From positions 46,539,623 to 46,603,622 of the forward strand of contig OV277861.1 of assembly GCA_922989275.2 (NCBI GenBank): a DNA stretch of 64,000 nt, read 5' to 3'. Position 1 is the first letter of the stretch. Every line of letters starts with the position of its first letter. Below, piece after piece: positions 35,132 through 46,131 of the stretch. This stretch comes from Gari tellinella. Taxonomy: Eukaryota; Mollusca; Bivalvia; Cardiida; Psammobiidae. The notes under the pieces were generated by a model. The model had not been told where the DNA came from and ran no database searches. It worked only from the letters and a program-made list of their open reading frames with translations. Both the position numbers and the translations under genes were made by a program.

Positions 35132-35352
35132 TTAACCCATCATCCCATAACTTGTTTCTAGTATTTAAGATAGGCGACAACTAAAAGCAGGTCTTAAGGC
35201 ACATTTTGATTTACTTTCAGTCTGCATTAAGCTACAATCTGCTAGGATGTAGAAACTATTTCTTATGGTTAATACTCTTGACTATATAAGGTTGAACTAT
35301 TTTCTTCAGTTGATTAATCAATTAAAAGGATAAAAAGGCGTATTTATGGGGT
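35132..35352 (-). mobile_element. Family A element
   Basis: TTAACCCATCATCCCATAAC to TATGGGGTAATGGGTTAA; left hairpin arm partly deleted. Confidence 0.85.
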
Positions 35353-35539
35353 AATGGGTTAATATGTTTACCTCATTTCAAAGTGAAAGTATGCCATCAG
35401 CATTTATTCAATCATTCAATAAGTCTTAATACAGATTCAAATGAAGAAGGGAGAATAATCTTCCTGCTGTAGCTTAATGCAGGATAAAGGTTTTGCAGAA
35501 CTGTCATTATTTTATCCTACAATAAGCAACAACCGTTCT

Positions 35540-35804
35540 TTAACCCATTACCCCATAGCCTAGTCTTTCATAATTTGAAGAAGAGTGACCACTTAAAACA
35601 GGGTGAAAGAAAAGCAGTATGTGCCTGAAGGTGCATTCTGCTTTACTTTCACCCTGTTTTAAGCTACAATCTACTCGGATATATAGGAAATATTTCTTAT
35701 GATGTAAATTTATGACTGTAAAATTTATAAAGCAGAACTATTTTCTTCAGTGGAAAAATAGATTAAATGCTTACAAAAGATTTATCTATGGAGTAAAAGG
35801 TTAA
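35540..35804 (-). mobile_element. Family A element
   Basis: TTAACCCATTACCCCATAGCC-type start to GGAGTAAAAGGTTAA; hairpin uses CAGGGTGAAAG / CTTTCACCCTG on both arms. Confidence 0.88.
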
Positions 35805-35857
35805 TAAATAGACATAAACACTGGTCCAACTGTACTAAAGAAAGAGACAAATTAATT

Positions 35858-35957
35858 ACCATGCACATCAACTTCTTGGCCGACGCTGTTGCCTTCAATA
35901 AGCCCTGTACAGAGCCATGATGTAGCAGACAAATCCATCTATCCATCGCTGCACTCA
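35858..35957 (-). CDS. Possible exon, weakly supported
   Basis: An element-free stretch with a donor-like GTAATT at its minus-strand 3' end and two open frames. One reads WLCTGLIEGNSVGQEVDVH, the other WICLLHHGSVQGLLK. The possible acceptors (ATATCAG or GGATAG) lack a pyrimidine tract, which is the main reason for doubt. No domain is recognised. It could belong to the same minus-strand gene as the large exon. Confidence 0.2.
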
Positions 35958-36077
35958 CTGATATCACTTACAATGTCACCTTAAAGTTCTCCCTCAATCA
36001 CCAACCCTAAACCTCAGTCACATCATTCTACCTTCAGTCAAACTTCAAACATCAAACTTATTTAGTCCTAGACGTAA

Positions 36078-36269
36078 CAGGGACCCAGATAAAAGGAGTT
36101 TTTCCAACACTAAAATCTTTATTTCTGCTCTAAGCCCTATGGTGTTACTACTCATTAGAATCATCTGGAAGAGACGATTCTAAAGAGTAGTAACCCCATA
36201 GGATTTGGTGCTGTATAAGTGATAAAATGTTAGATCTATTCAGTTTACTCACTCTTATCTGGAGCCCTG
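36078..36269 (+). mobile_element. Family B element with 6-bp duplication
   Basis: CAGGGACCCAGATAAAAGG to CTTATCTGGAGCCCTG; ACGTAA at 36072-36077 and 36270-36275. Confidence 0.88.
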
Positions 36270-36543
36270 ACGTAATACATTTTCAAATGCCACCTTAGAT
36301 TTTGTCTTCAATATTTAAACTTGTCTTCTGTCACAAATTCTAAGTCAAACCACAACATTCTGCTTCTGTCCTGAGGATCAAATTTAAAATTCTTATGCCC
36401 AAAAAATAAAGAACAAAATCATCATACATTTACATCAAATTCAAACACAGAATAGGTCTGATCCGACACAACTCCCAAAAGTAATTTAAACACACAGTTC
36501 TGATGACATTTTTCAAACCTATGAAATGCAAGTGAATAAGGCT

Positions 36544-36961
36544 TTAACCTATACTCTATAAATATGCCTTTACGCCTCTAATCATTTCTGCACAAAGGAA
36601 TTCCTGATTATAAAATACTGATACAGACGGCATTTCCAACATCTTAAAGCCGATGAAAGTATAGCAGAATGCTCCTTAAGGAGCATTCTGCTTAATTTCA
36701 TCTGACTTTAACTCATTTTATGCGTGATACACTTTTAGGTGTACCTCTAGGCAAAACAGTTTTGATCTCAGATCAGGCCCCACACTGAGATCAAAACTGT
36801 TTGCAGTCAACATTCTATCAGAAACTGCTAAAATCTTTTGCAAATATTTGAGTTATACCCGCTGCAGAAGACATTTTAAAATGGCCGCCATATTTTACCC
36901 ATCATACAAAGGGTTAAAATTAGAAACTGGCTACTGGTATATAAATAAAGGGTAAAGAGTT
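36544..36961 (+). mobile_element. Family A element split by a D element
   Basis: Left part TTAACCTATACTCTATAAAT with hairpin tip GCTCC TTAA GGAGC. The right end (TTAGAAACTGGC ... GGGTAAAGAGTT) resumes after 36916. Confidence 0.7.
36708..36916 (+). mobile_element. Family D element nested in family A
   Basis: TTAACTCATTTTATGCG to CATACAAAGGGTTAA; hairpin CAAAACAGTTTTGATCTCAG with complement. Confidence 0.75.
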
Positions 36962-37367
36962 GACCCATGATTAGACTTAGAAAGCAGAAAACACCCTCTT
37001 TCATGACAATTCTAATTTTATTTGTACTTTAGGAGAAATATGATCATACCTGCTGCTTAATTGTCAATTTTCAACTTTCCGAATGACTGCAACTGCGCAG
37101 AAAAAAGATCTACAAGCACACACTCGTACCCCTTTAATAACAGAGAGAAAATATTGAAATCCCTCGCAAACTGTGTGGATCCAGAAAGGCCGTACAAAGT
37201 TTTTCTAGCCTTGATCAGAATTCCATTGGATTTTGAATTTTTATATGTATACTATCAAAATATACTTCAGAATTTCAGCAACAACATAAATATTGGGCAG
37301 ATCACATTTATTTAGCATTCATGGATTTAATTATTTACATCCTCTAAAACCTCATTTAGGAAAGATA

Positions 37368-37591
37368 TTACATCACTTTGCACACTAGCGGTGGATATAT
37401 CCTACAGTGATTACTTTTGCAAACAATTTGAATCCAGATGAGACACCGCGTTACGCCGAGTCTCATCAGGATCCAAACTGTTTGACACTCTGACCCTTCA
37501 AATTTTTTTAGAAAAATCTATTTTTAAAACAGTAGTGTTGCAGACAAAAAGTTTGCAGACGAAGAAAATTACCCAGCATGCAAAGAGTTAA
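37368..37591 (+). mobile_element. Family D element
   Basis: ACTTTGCACACTAGCGGTGG to CCCAGCATGCAAAGAGTTAA; hairpin GACACCGCGTTACGCCGAGTC slightly decayed. Confidence 0.85.
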
Positions 37592-38142
37592 CATGCGAAG
37601 TCACCTCATCCGTCACCAGCAGAATGTCAGCGATGTTATTTCGGGCCATGTAACATCACCTCTGTATGGTGTAATTGTACGAAAAACATTCATAAACAGG
37701 AAATAAAACTTCCATTTTCTATTACAAACTTCTGTCACCAACGATAATTTCTCCATTAACTTTTGCCCTCGAGTCGTCAAAACTTAAAATACTCCGATCT
37801 CCAGCCTAAAATAACAACCTTTCATGTTGAGCTATTTTAGTAATGTTTTCCCTAAATCCGTTTGTGTCTGATGAAATTTCCATTCACCTATCCAATGGAA
37901 AATGAGCCATAAACACAGAAAAATATTCAAATAATGAAACTTTAATCAAACGCTAAGATGTGGACAAAACAAAACAAAACAGTCTAAACTCTGTCCGATT
38001 GATAACCTACATTTGCACGCATTTTGCAAATCTTCTCAACTCTTAGAATACTAAGTAAAATCTTCGTCTGCACCAAAAGTCGTATGCTACTGTGCTTAAA
38101 ATAGAATTCTAAAGAAAAGTTCCTTTTAAAATATAATCAGTG
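37592..38142. other. No recognised feature
   Basis: No element ends or supported frames. Confidence 0.45.
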
Positions 38143-38210
38143 TGTCATACAGTTTGGAACCTGATGGAATTTTACTTAATGCAGGATCTCATTAGAATCC
38201 AAACTGTAAT
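38143..38210. repeat. Decayed family D hairpin
   Basis: ACAGTTTGGAACCTGATGG and TCATTAGAATCCAAACTG arms. Confidence 0.6.
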
Positions 38211-38247
38211 GGACAGTAGTTGCGATTACACTGTTAACTTGAAAAGT

Positions 38248-38462
38248 ATTGAACTCTTTTACATGCTGGGTATTTTTATTGTCAGCAACATTTGTCGTCT
38301 GCTACTGTTCTAAACATTGATTTTTTTTAAATTTCTTTTCGAAACAGGATCAGTGTCAAGCAGTTTGGATCCTGATGAGACGCCGCATTACGCGGCGTCT
38401 CATCAGGATCTAAACTGTTTCCAAAAGTAATCCAGTATCACCCCTAGCCTGGAAAGGGTTAA
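38248..38462 (-). mobile_element. Family D element
   Basis: TTGAACTCTTTTACATGCTGG to GCCTGGAAAGGGTTAA; perfect GATGAGACGCCGCATTACGC hairpin tip. Confidence 0.85.
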
Positions 38463-38716
38463 AACCCTTCAATGCCATAGCCTAGACTGCATTGGCATTT
38501 CCAAAGGTCTAGATCTAGATCAGAAACTGACTAAATCAGCATCTTATCAAGATCCAATTTATTTGACACTCATATTGATACTTCCCCTGTGAAAATGCCA
38601 GAAATTAGAATTGGATAATTGAAAGCAGATGGCAATTTTTAAGCAGACAATATGCCAGTGAAAGGCTCAATGCTGCGTAGTTGCAAAGGCATTTCAAATT
38701 GAACTAATTTTATCAT

Positions 38717-38942
38717 TTAACTCTTTGCACGCTAGCAGCGGATATACCTGCCAGAGTGATTACTTCTGCAAACAGATTGGATCCAGATGAGACGCCGTGT
38801 TATGCGGCGTCTCATCAGGATCCAATCTGTTTTGCTATTATGACACTGAATTTTAAAGAAAATTTGAAAAATCATATTTTTGATCGATAGCAGACGACAA
38901 ATTGCTGCAGACGAAAAAATTACCCAGCATGCAAAGAGTTAA
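38717..38942 (+). mobile_element. Family D element
   Basis: TTAACTCTTTGCACGCTAGC to CCAGCATGCAAAGAGTTAA, 226 bp, hairpin about 38770-38835. Confidence 0.9.
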
Positions 38943-38959
38943 ACTCTTACCCTGCTAAC

Positions 38960-39130
38960 TTTCCAGTAAACTGAACAAATCCAGTATTTTCTCACTTATT
39001 TCAGCACCAAATCCTATGGTGTTATTACTCATTAGAATCGTCTCTTCGAGACGATTCTAATAAGTAGTGACAACATAGGTTTAATGCACAAATGAAGATT
39101 TTAGTTTTTGAGAAAGACTTCCCTTTTATA
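38960..39130 (-). mobile_element. Family B element without ends
   Basis: Hairpin intact (ATTAGAATCGTCTC TTCGA complement); CAGGG/CCCTG ends decayed. Confidence 0.75.
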
Positions 39131-39193
39131 AAATTTAATGACCAGATCTAATATAAAATCTTGAGGAGTTTGTACCAAAATATTTAAAGTTAT

Positions 39194-39334
39194 GGAAAAC
39201 AGTGCAAACTCTGATTAGAGGGTTCTTCAGGAACGCTCTGATCAAGGTCTACACTTTTTGAATAGGACAAGGGTACTTTTTACATGTGCACTGTTTGTAA
39301 ATGACACATATATGTCACTAGGTGTTAATGAGTT
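39194..39334 (+). mobile_element. Family C right two-thirds
   Basis: ACAGTGCAAACTCTGATTAG ... CACTAGGTGTTAATGAGTTAA; divergent. Confidence 0.7.
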
Positions 39335-39357
39335 AATTGAACATCTTATTGTGTATA

Positions 39358-39727
39358 CAGTGCTCCCTCCCTACAACTGCCCTCTCTACAACATTTCCCT
39401 CCTTACAACAATGCTTGCCCCTGTTCCCCCTAACAAGACAATTATGTCTAACACTTTTAACTGCTGCAATGTTGGCTGCTTAAAATTGTGGTATTCTTTT
39501 TTTTCTCAAAGTTATATATTAGTGAACATTTTTACAGAAGAAATAAAATGGCGAGGGACAAACAGCTTGAATCCTGATCAGACGCTGTGTAACGCGGCGT
39601 CTGATCTGGATTCAAGCTGTTTGCAAATGTAAGCCAAGTCTTAATTGTCCCTCCCTATAACAACTCCCTCTGAACAACACACACATCTTTGTCTCCCATT
39701 GGGTGTTGTTGTAGAGAGGGAGCACTG
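39358..39727. mobile_element. Family F element (TA-flanked, mariner/pogo-like ends)
   Basis: CAGTGCTCCCTCCCTACAAC and its inverted copy GTTGTAGAGAGGGAGCACTG, with TA outside both ends. Contains a D hairpin (39558-39627, GACGCTGTGTAACGCGGCGTC). Confidence 0.82.
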
Positions 39728-40104
39728 TAGTCCATTATGATATCCTATATGAATGACAAGAAAACTTGTCAACAATACCCCACAAAGCCACCAATGTTCA
39801 GTATCCAAAATAAGAAGTGGTCCGACTCCGCCCCATACTTGTCACTACACAAATTTTCACGTGCACTCTAGAGTGGTATGACTTGTCCCCTTTACACATC
39901 ACAATACCCACGTGCAGTACAGTATGGGGTGACCACAGTATTTCACACACTACCCACCCTAGCACTCATCAAACCTGCAGTCCTTACATGTGCATAACTG
40001 TTTGAACCCTTTGTTCTTACTTCCGTCCCAAAAACTAAACCTAATTGTTGCCTCAACTCTTGTGTACTGAACCTATTACCCTTGCAATGCTAAACATTAC
40101 TACT
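39728..40104. other. No supported gene
   Basis: A 62-codon frame at 39817 lacks any recognisable domain. Confidence 0.4.
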
Positions 40105-40297
40105 CAGGGCTCCAGATAAGAGGGAGTTAACCAAAAAAATTAAGCATTTTCTCTCTTATTTCAGCACCAAATCCTATGATGTTACTACTCATGAAAATCG
40201 TCTCGAAGAGACGATTCTAATGAGTAGTAACACCATAGGGTTTAATGCACAAATAAAGATTTATTTTTTTCGAAAACCCCCCTTATCTGGAGCCCTG
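40105..40297 (-). mobile_element. Family B element
   Basis: CAGGGCTCCAGATAAGAGGG to CTTATCTGGAGCCCTG; hairpin loop CGAAG. Confidence 0.9.
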
Positions 40298-40372
40298 ATA
40301 CTGGTGGCTAAAAACGTTGTCTGCTGAAATTTGCTTCAATTTATTGCAAAACAAAAACAACATCCAAGTTTC

Positions 40373-40442
40373 AAACAATGTGGATCTTGACCAATTTAAG
40401 CCCCCACATTGTGTGGGGCCTGATCAGGTTCCAAACTGTTTG
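40373..40442. repeat. Family D hairpin, CCCCACA tip
   Basis: CAAACAATGTGGATCTTGA ... CCCCCACATTGTGTGGGGCC ... GTTCCAAACTGTTTG. Confidence 0.75.
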
Positions 40443-40526
40443 TAAGAACATTCAAAACTGATTGACAACCTCCGTACAAACTTGCAATGCTCTGTACATG
40501 TTATCATGTATTCTATCCTAGAAATA

Positions 40527-40767
40527 TTAACCCTTTACCCTATAGAAGCGCCTTTTAGTGCATTTAATTTATTCCTGCCCTGAAAAAAATAGTTCTAATT
40601 TATAGTCATAAATATGTACCATAAAAATGTTTCCTATATCGTAGGAGATGGTAGCTTAAAGCAGGCTGAAAGTAAAGCAGAATGTGCACATTCTGCTTTA
40701 CTTTCAACCTGCTTTAAGTGACCCCCTGTCTTTTAAAACAAGAAACAGACTATTGGGTAATGGGTTA
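40527..40767 (+). mobile_element. Family A element
   Basis: TTAACCCTTTACCCTATAGA to TATTGGGTAATGGGTTAA; hairpin with short tip (AATGTGCACATT). Confidence 0.88.
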
Positions 40768-41150
40768 ACAGTTAAGATCCTGATCGAACACTAATAATAA
40801 CCCATAGGTTTCACATAAACTGTACACTTTTAAAATCCACTAACTTCAAAACCATAGTTGTACAAGCCCTATGGGATCATGTTCTACCGTTCACAGGGCC
40901 TACTTCTACCATTCTCAGGGCCTGTGTCGTAACAGACAAAGCCTAATTGGTTTAATTACATGTTGGCCCCTGTCCTTAATTACTTGTCTTTCCCCCCTCA
41001 CAAATCCCTTTTTTGTGACAATCCTTTTGTTACTGTCTTTAGCTGATCAATGTGAACATCCATGGTATACAATGTGTAGTTCTCTATTACTATTCAAAAG
41101 ACAGCTTGTGTATACAAAATGAAAGTAAAACAAAAGGTAGTTTTTTTTGT
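40768..41150. other. No supported gene
   Basis: Short frames without recognisable domains. Confidence 0.4.
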
Positions 41151-41165
41151 TTAACCCATTACCCC

Positions 41166-41416
41166 ATAACTCTTTCCTCCCTGAACCTTTAAATGGACAA
41201 TTCCAGTTTCCATTTTAGTCTAGTCCATTTCTGACTTTTAAGGGTTGTTTTTGTCAATGTTTGGCATTATGACAAACAGTGAAGACCCTGATCAGAGGGC
41301 TCCTTTCGGAGCCCTCTGATCTGGGTCTTCACTGTTTGCACAGGACAAGTGTACTATTCACATGTACACTGTTTGAAAAGGACGCCTATATGCGGGACTA
41401 GGGCTCAAAGGGTTAA
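41166..41416 (+). mobile_element. Family C element
   Basis: ATAACTCTTTCCTCCCTGAA to ACTAGGGCTCAAAGGGTTAA; perfect hairpin, loop TTTCG. Almost identical to 24072-24322. Confidence 0.9.
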
Positions 41417-41655
41417 ACCCTTTCCTCCCTGAAACCTCAAATGGACAAATCTAGTTTTCAATATAGTCTAATCCATTTTTGACTTTTCCGTTTGATTTTT
41501 ACAATATATTTCAAAATTACAAACAATGTAGACCCTGATCAGAAGGCTCCTTAAGGAGCCCTCTAATCAGGGTTTACACTGTTTGCATAGGACAAGTGTT
41601 CTCCTCACAGGTACTCTGTTTTCAAATGATGCATATATGCGTGACTAGGGTTTAA
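41413..41655 (+). mobile_element. Family C element, diverged, abutting
   Basis: TTAAACCCTTTCCTCCCTGA to GCGTGACTAGGGTTTAA; shares TTAA with its neighbour. Confidence 0.85.
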
Positions 41656-41820
41656 TCCTTCACTGAAGTAAATAGTTTATACAGTGATGACTATGAAATA
41701 TTGTCACTAGCCTAGCAGATGGTTCTTTCCTGGGAACTTCAGGAACATTCTGCTTTACTTTAAGCCTGATTTAAGCAACCATCTGTCTTAATAATCAGAC
41801 AAAAGTTATGGGTGAATGGT

Positions 41821-42034
41821 TTAACCCTTAGCCTGCCACTCACGACTATAGATCCATATGCAAACAGCTTGGATCCGGATGAGACACCGAGTAACTCGGC
41901 GTCTCATCCGGATCCAAGCTGTTTGACACTCGGACAACATTTTCAGTAATTTTGAGCAACTTTGAAGCACTTTGAAACTTGAAGCAGACGAGAAATATAG
42001 CAGACGACAATTTATTTGGCGGGCTAAGGGTTAA
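41821..42034 (+). mobile_element. Family D element, young 214-bp subfamily
   Basis: TTAACCCTTAGCCTGCCACT to TTTGGCGGGCTAAGGGTTAA. About 5 differences from 53530-53743 over 214 bp. Confidence 0.93.
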
Positions 42035-42385
42035 ATTATCATAACAGCGGGGTTTTACTTAGTTTTGAAGAAGAAGATCTATCCGGAAGTTTTACAAAAG
42101 TGATTTCAATATATACATATTTTATATTAGACTTTATTACTTTAATTTTATCAAACCACCTCTCCCTCTGCTTAGCATTTTAACCTTTGAAGACAATACC
42201 TGCATTGTTTTGAACATGATTAAAACCTGTTTATTTTAGAAGCTATTTTCTTATTACTACACAGATTTGACACATCGTGAACTGAAGTCATTTATATATC
42301 AAGAATCTAAACTTTTTATTTTACAGTAAACCCTTACTTTAGTAAAACTCTATATAAGCCAGATTTTTTGGTTAAAAATACAGGT
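42035..42385. other. No recognised feature
   Basis: AT-rich, nothing supported. Confidence 0.45.
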
Positions 42386-42470
42386 CAGACAGTTTAATGC
42401 AGGACAAAAGTAATGCAGAAAGCTCCTTTGAGGTTTCTCCATTACTTTTGCCCTGTATAAAGTGCAACCT
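42386..42470. repeat. A-prime hairpin, GTAATGCAG variant
   Basis: GTTTAATGCAGGACAAAAGT and TACTTTTGCCCTG arms, tip partly decayed. Confidence 0.75.
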
Positions 42471-42577
42471 GCATGTAAATATTCTGGTTCTGTCTTACTG
42501 TTGTGCCACTCAAGGGAAGCAGTACAGTGGTTGTGATTGAAAAATAAAGTGTCAAAGTTTGCTTTGTGGGAGGGATT

Positions 42578-42774
42578 TTAACTCTTTGCGTGCTTGGTAA
42601 AAAAATTTCATCTGCAACAATTGTGGTCTGCAAATGTTCTAAAATTGGCATTTTCAAAATTTCTTTTCAAAAAAGGATCAGAAGGTCAAACAGTTTTGAT
42701 CTCATCTGGATCCAAACTGTTTGCAAAGGTTATGACTGTGGCAGCTATATCCGCCGCTAGCATGCAAAGAGATA
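42578..42774 (-). mobile_element. Family D element
   Basis: TTAACTCTTTGCGTGCTTGG to CGCTAGCATGCAAAGAGATAA-type end; hairpin tip lost (TTTTGATCTCATCTGG). Confidence 0.82.
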
Positions 42775-42824
42775 ATATTACCTCATGCTTTTTTCCTTAC
42801 CATCCAAATCAAATCATCCCTTAC

Positions 42825-43298
42825 CAAATTACCCCATAGCCTGTTTCTAGTATTGAAGATAGGTGACAACTTCAAGCAGGTTGAAAGTAAAGCAGAATGT
42901 GCCTTAACCCTTTCCCACATAGAAGCGCCTTTTAGCGCATTAAGTTTATTCCTTCACTGAAGAAAATAGTTCTAATTTATACAGTCATAAATATGTACCA
43001 TACGAAATATTTTCTATATTCTAGCAGATAATAGCTTAAAGTAGGCTGAAAGTAAAGCAGAATGCGCTTAAGGCGCATTCTGCTTTACTTTCAACCTGCT
43101 TTAAGTGGACACCTATATTCAATACTAGAGACATGCTATGTGGGAAAGGGTTAAGGTGCATTGTGCTTTTATTTCAAGCTAATTTAAGTTATCATCTGCT
43201 AGGATATAGCAAATACTTCTTATGGAACATATTCTCCACTATATTAAGTGGAACTATTTTCTTGTGTAAAAAGACATATTTAAGGCATAATGGGTTAA
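42825..43298 (-). mobile_element. Family A element split at its hairpin centre
   Basis: ACCAAATTACCCCATAGCC ... AGAATGTGCC, then a nested copy, then GGTGCATTGTGC ... GCATAATGGGTTAA. Confidence 0.85.
42904..43154 (+). mobile_element. Family A element inserted in the hairpin centre of another
   Basis: TTAACCCTTTCCCACATAGA to GTGGGAAAGGGTTAA, 251 bp; lies exactly at the central TTAA of the host hairpin. Confidence 0.9.
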
Positions 43299-43319
43299 AT
43301 CACAATGCTGATTGGGCCT

Positions 43320-43765
43320 CAACCCTTTACCCCATAACCTGTTTCTAGTTTTGAAGGCAGGTGAGCCCATAAAGCAGGTTGAAGTAAAGCAGAATGTGCT
43401 TTAAATTACAAAATGTACCATTTGCTAGGATACAGAAAACATTTCTTATGGGACATGTTCAATACTATATAAAGTAGAACAATTTTCTTTAACCCTTTCC
43501 CCTATAGAAGCGCCTTTTAGCGAATATGATTTATTCATCCGCTGAAGAAAATAGTTCCAATTTTATCAGTCATGAATATATATTACAGGGAATAGTTTCT
43601 ATATTCTAGAACATGATAGCTTAAAGCAGGCTGAAAGTAAAGCAGAATGCGCCTTAGGGCGCATTCTGCTTTACTTTCAACCTGCTTTAAGTAGTCACAT
43701 ATCTTCAATATTATAACTAGGCTATCAGGTAAAGGGTTAATAGAGGAATAAAGTAAATATAACAA
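43320..43765 (-). mobile_element. Family A element split by a nested copy
   Basis: AACCCTTTACCCCATAACC ... AACAATTTTCT and, after the insertion, TAGAGGAATAAAG; hairpin right arm deleted. Confidence 0.7.
43489..43740 (+). mobile_element. Family A element, nested
   Basis: TTAACCCTTTCCCCTATAGA to GGTAAAGGGTTAA, 252 bp; tip GCGCC TTAG GGCGC. Confidence 0.9.
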
Positions 43766-43770
43766 CTAAC

Positions 43771-44020
43771 AAACAGTTTGGATCTTGATGAGACACTGTT
43801 TGCAAGCATATGCATGTAAATTCACAGCACACTTAACTCTTTGCATGCTGGTTTTTTTTTGGGTCACAATAATTATTGTTGTCTGCTATTATTCTACAAA
43901 TAGAATTTTCTAAATTTCTTTTCAAAACTGGGTCAGAGAGAGTCAAACAGTTTGGTTCCTAATGTCTCATCTTGACCCAAACCGTTTGCAAAGGTAATCA
44001 CTGTAGCACATATCAACGAA
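43771..44020 (-). mobile_element. Family D fragment and decayed D element
   Basis: CAAACAGTTTGGATCTTGAT at 43771 is a fragment. A D copy starts TTAACTCTTTGCATGCTGG at 43833 and ends with AAACCGTTTGCAAAGGTAAT and decayed right end. Confidence 0.7.
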
Positions 44021-44052
44021 GTTATTTATACGGAACTGCCATTGCAAAATTG

Positions 44053-44303
44053 TTAATCCTTTCCCTTATAGAAGCGCCTTTTAGCACATTATATTTATTC
44101 CTACACTGAAGAAATAGTTCAAATTTTTACGGTCATGAATATGTATCATAAAGAATATTTTCTTTCTTCCAGCAAGTGGAAATTTAAAGCAGGCTGAAAG
44201 TAAAGCAGAATGCACCTTATGGTGCATTCTGCTTTACTTTCAACCTGCTTTAACTAGTCACCTGTCTTCAAAACTAGAAACAGGCTATGGAGTAATGGGT
44301 ATA
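44053..44303 (+). mobile_element. Family A element in the intron after the large exon
   Basis: TTAATCCTTTCCCTTATAGA to GGAGTAATGGGTATA; tip GCACC TTAT GGTGC. Its end is 50 bp from the exon donor. Confidence 0.88.
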
Positions 44304-44353
44304 AGAGCTACAAAGCTTTGTAGGGAATTGTTAAAGAAAGACAACTCTTCTTT

Positions 44354-44359
44354 ACTTAC
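44354..44359 (-). promoter_or_regulatory. Splice donor of the 569-codon exon
   Basis: GTAAGT on the minus strand directly after CCAGAAG. It matches the consensus metazoan 5' splice site and fixes the 3' edge of the exon. Confidence 0.85.
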
Positions 44360-46066
44360 CTTCTGGTAGGTAACAGATGGCTCAGGAGTGATCGCCCTTC
44401 TTGGCTTTGGAGAATATTGGAAATCTGGCCTGGTCTTGATGCGAATCCTCTCCGATACCCTAGGTAACATAGGAGAGGAGGCCAAGCTGACTGACATTCC
44501 AGCTGCAGCTCCCCGTCCTGTCCCCATTCGTATATTAAAACTCTGACTTCTCCTTGGCTTCGCTGGAGTAGCTGACGGTGACTTCAGTCTGAGAAGTACC
44601 AACGCCCTAGCAACCTCAGCATCTCGACTGTTTAAATACTGGTCGGCACAAACTCTTTTATGCATTTCATCTAATAGAGACTTAGATGGCAGTGTTTTTG
44701 AGTTCTGTTCTAAGATTTCCTCTGATCTGTTAATACTGTCCTGACTTGATTGACCTTCTTTCTCCAGATCTTTCATCATAGCTCTGAGCTGGGGACCAAA
44801 TATGTTGGACCAGTTTGAACTGGTAGCCCCATGCCATGTCTGTGCCATTGCTGGGTCCATGAACAGAGATTTGGATGGTTCGTCTGGTTGCTGGTTCACT
44901 GTAGTGGTCAGTTTAGATCTGTCAATGTTGTCGAGTCTTGGAGAGACGCTAGGGGTACTATCTGGACTGGTCTCCACTGACCCCGCTGCTCTACGACCAG
45001 TCTTGGATGGCTTCCTTCTCAGTAGAACAGGGCTCAGTGAGTTAAACATAACCTGAAATTCTGGCGACTCATCATCTTCAAAGGGGGTCAAAGTGTTTTT
45101 GTCACTGAGCTCACCTGGAAGGTTTTTTGGTTTTTCTGGAATGTTTGGACCAGGTGAGATACTGTTACAGTTAGAGGGCTCTGGTGACTGCCCTGGGCAC
45201 TTCTTGCTAGCACTTTTATTGATCTGGGCATACACTGGACTAGATTTACTTTCAGCACTTTGGTTCATATTTGCACATACATTCACATCAACTGCTGCCT
45301 TGGGCTTTGTTATTTTATGAACACTTTTTCTATCTAAAGAATCTGTAGTATTAGTTCCCATAGAAACCAATGCTTTGTTCCGTTTTCCATCTCTTGTCAT
45401 CTTGTTATTGTTTTTTGAAATCTTTTTAACAATGTTTCCTTTGTGCTTACAGTGGTCTGCCATGTCATTTTTAGATTGAATATTTAGATTGCCTTGCTTG
45501 TTCTTAAAATGCAGTGTCTCATTCTGACTATTTAGCACTTTAGATGACTTAATACCAGTTCCTACATTGCCATTCGACAGTATATCACTTTTTGTGAAGG
45601 TGATGCGATGATCTCCCATCGTCTCGAGGATTTGATTTGAATCAGATTTACGGAAATATATCTTGTCAGTCTTTTGTCCTTTTTCGTTACCATTCATGTC
45701 ATATTTGCACCTGTTCGAAAGTCCTGAATCAGCACTTCTTGGCCTAGGAGAGCCGGGAGCTTTAGGGGCCAAGTGTACAGGAACCTTAGGGGCAATATTC
45801 GACTCCTTGGTCACATTGTGTTGTTTGTGCTGACTCAGCGTACAGCTGATAAGTCTTTCCGTACTGTCTGCTGATGGAAGGGGCGGAGTCAGAGGAGTAA
45901 GAGGCGGGGTCAATGGATAAAGAGCTGGGGGAGGCGTGGCTTTAGTTTGAGAAGGGAGGGTAGATGGATCTTTGGGGTGTGGCTCATTTGGTGTTTGTGT
46001 GACTCCTACACCAGGGTCCCATACCGGCGGAGGCTTTGAGGCTGCAGTGGAATCCATCTCATCATT
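44360..46066 (-). CDS. Large internal coding exon of an unrecognised, mostly disordered Pro/Ser-rich protein
   Basis: I do not recognise the protein. The reading frame is open for 607 codons, but the real exon is shorter. Its 5' edge is a strong acceptor (pyrimidine-rich tract ending TTTCTATTTCCAG, then AATGATGAG), and its 3' edge is CCAGAAG followed by the donor GTAAGT. Between them are exactly 569 codons, phase 0 at both ends; the 14 codons before and 24 after are intronic read-through. Exon residues about 20-66 are proline-rich with TPPLTPLTPPLP repeats (SH3-type or proline-directed kinase sites). The middle is Ser/Asn/Lys-rich. Residues about 400-495 are charged and probably helical. A basophilic RRSQSF site (505-510) and an SPKPRR/TPEPS tail follow. 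There are no Cys-rich, signal or membrane segments. No element interrupts the exon, though copies lie 57 bp downstream and 66 bp upstream. A scaffold or adaptor protein is an inference. The start codon and other exons are not identified. Confidence 0.88.
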
Positions 46067-46096
46067 CTGGAAATAGAAAGAAACAAGAAATATGAG
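46067..46096 (-). promoter_or_regulatory. Splice acceptor of the 569-codon exon
   Basis: The minus strand reads a T/C-rich tract (TTTCTTGTTTCTTTCTATTT) ending CCAG immediately before AATGATGAG. It fixes the 5' edge and the phase (0) of the exon. Confidence 0.85.
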
Positions 46097-46131
46097 TATC
46101 TTACCCATTTAAGATAGCTTGTGTTTGGTGT

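Larger units (their letters stand above)
41151..41824 (+). mobile_element. Family A element split by two C elements
   Basis: Only its first 18 bp (TTAACCCATTACCCCATA) remain at 41151-41168. The rest resumes at about 41656 (CCTTCACTGAAG) and runs to GGTTTAA 41824. Confidence 0.65.

Noticed and set aside
44802..45320. Plus-strand frames of 84 and 75 codons
   Set aside because: Antisense shadows of the large minus-strand exon.
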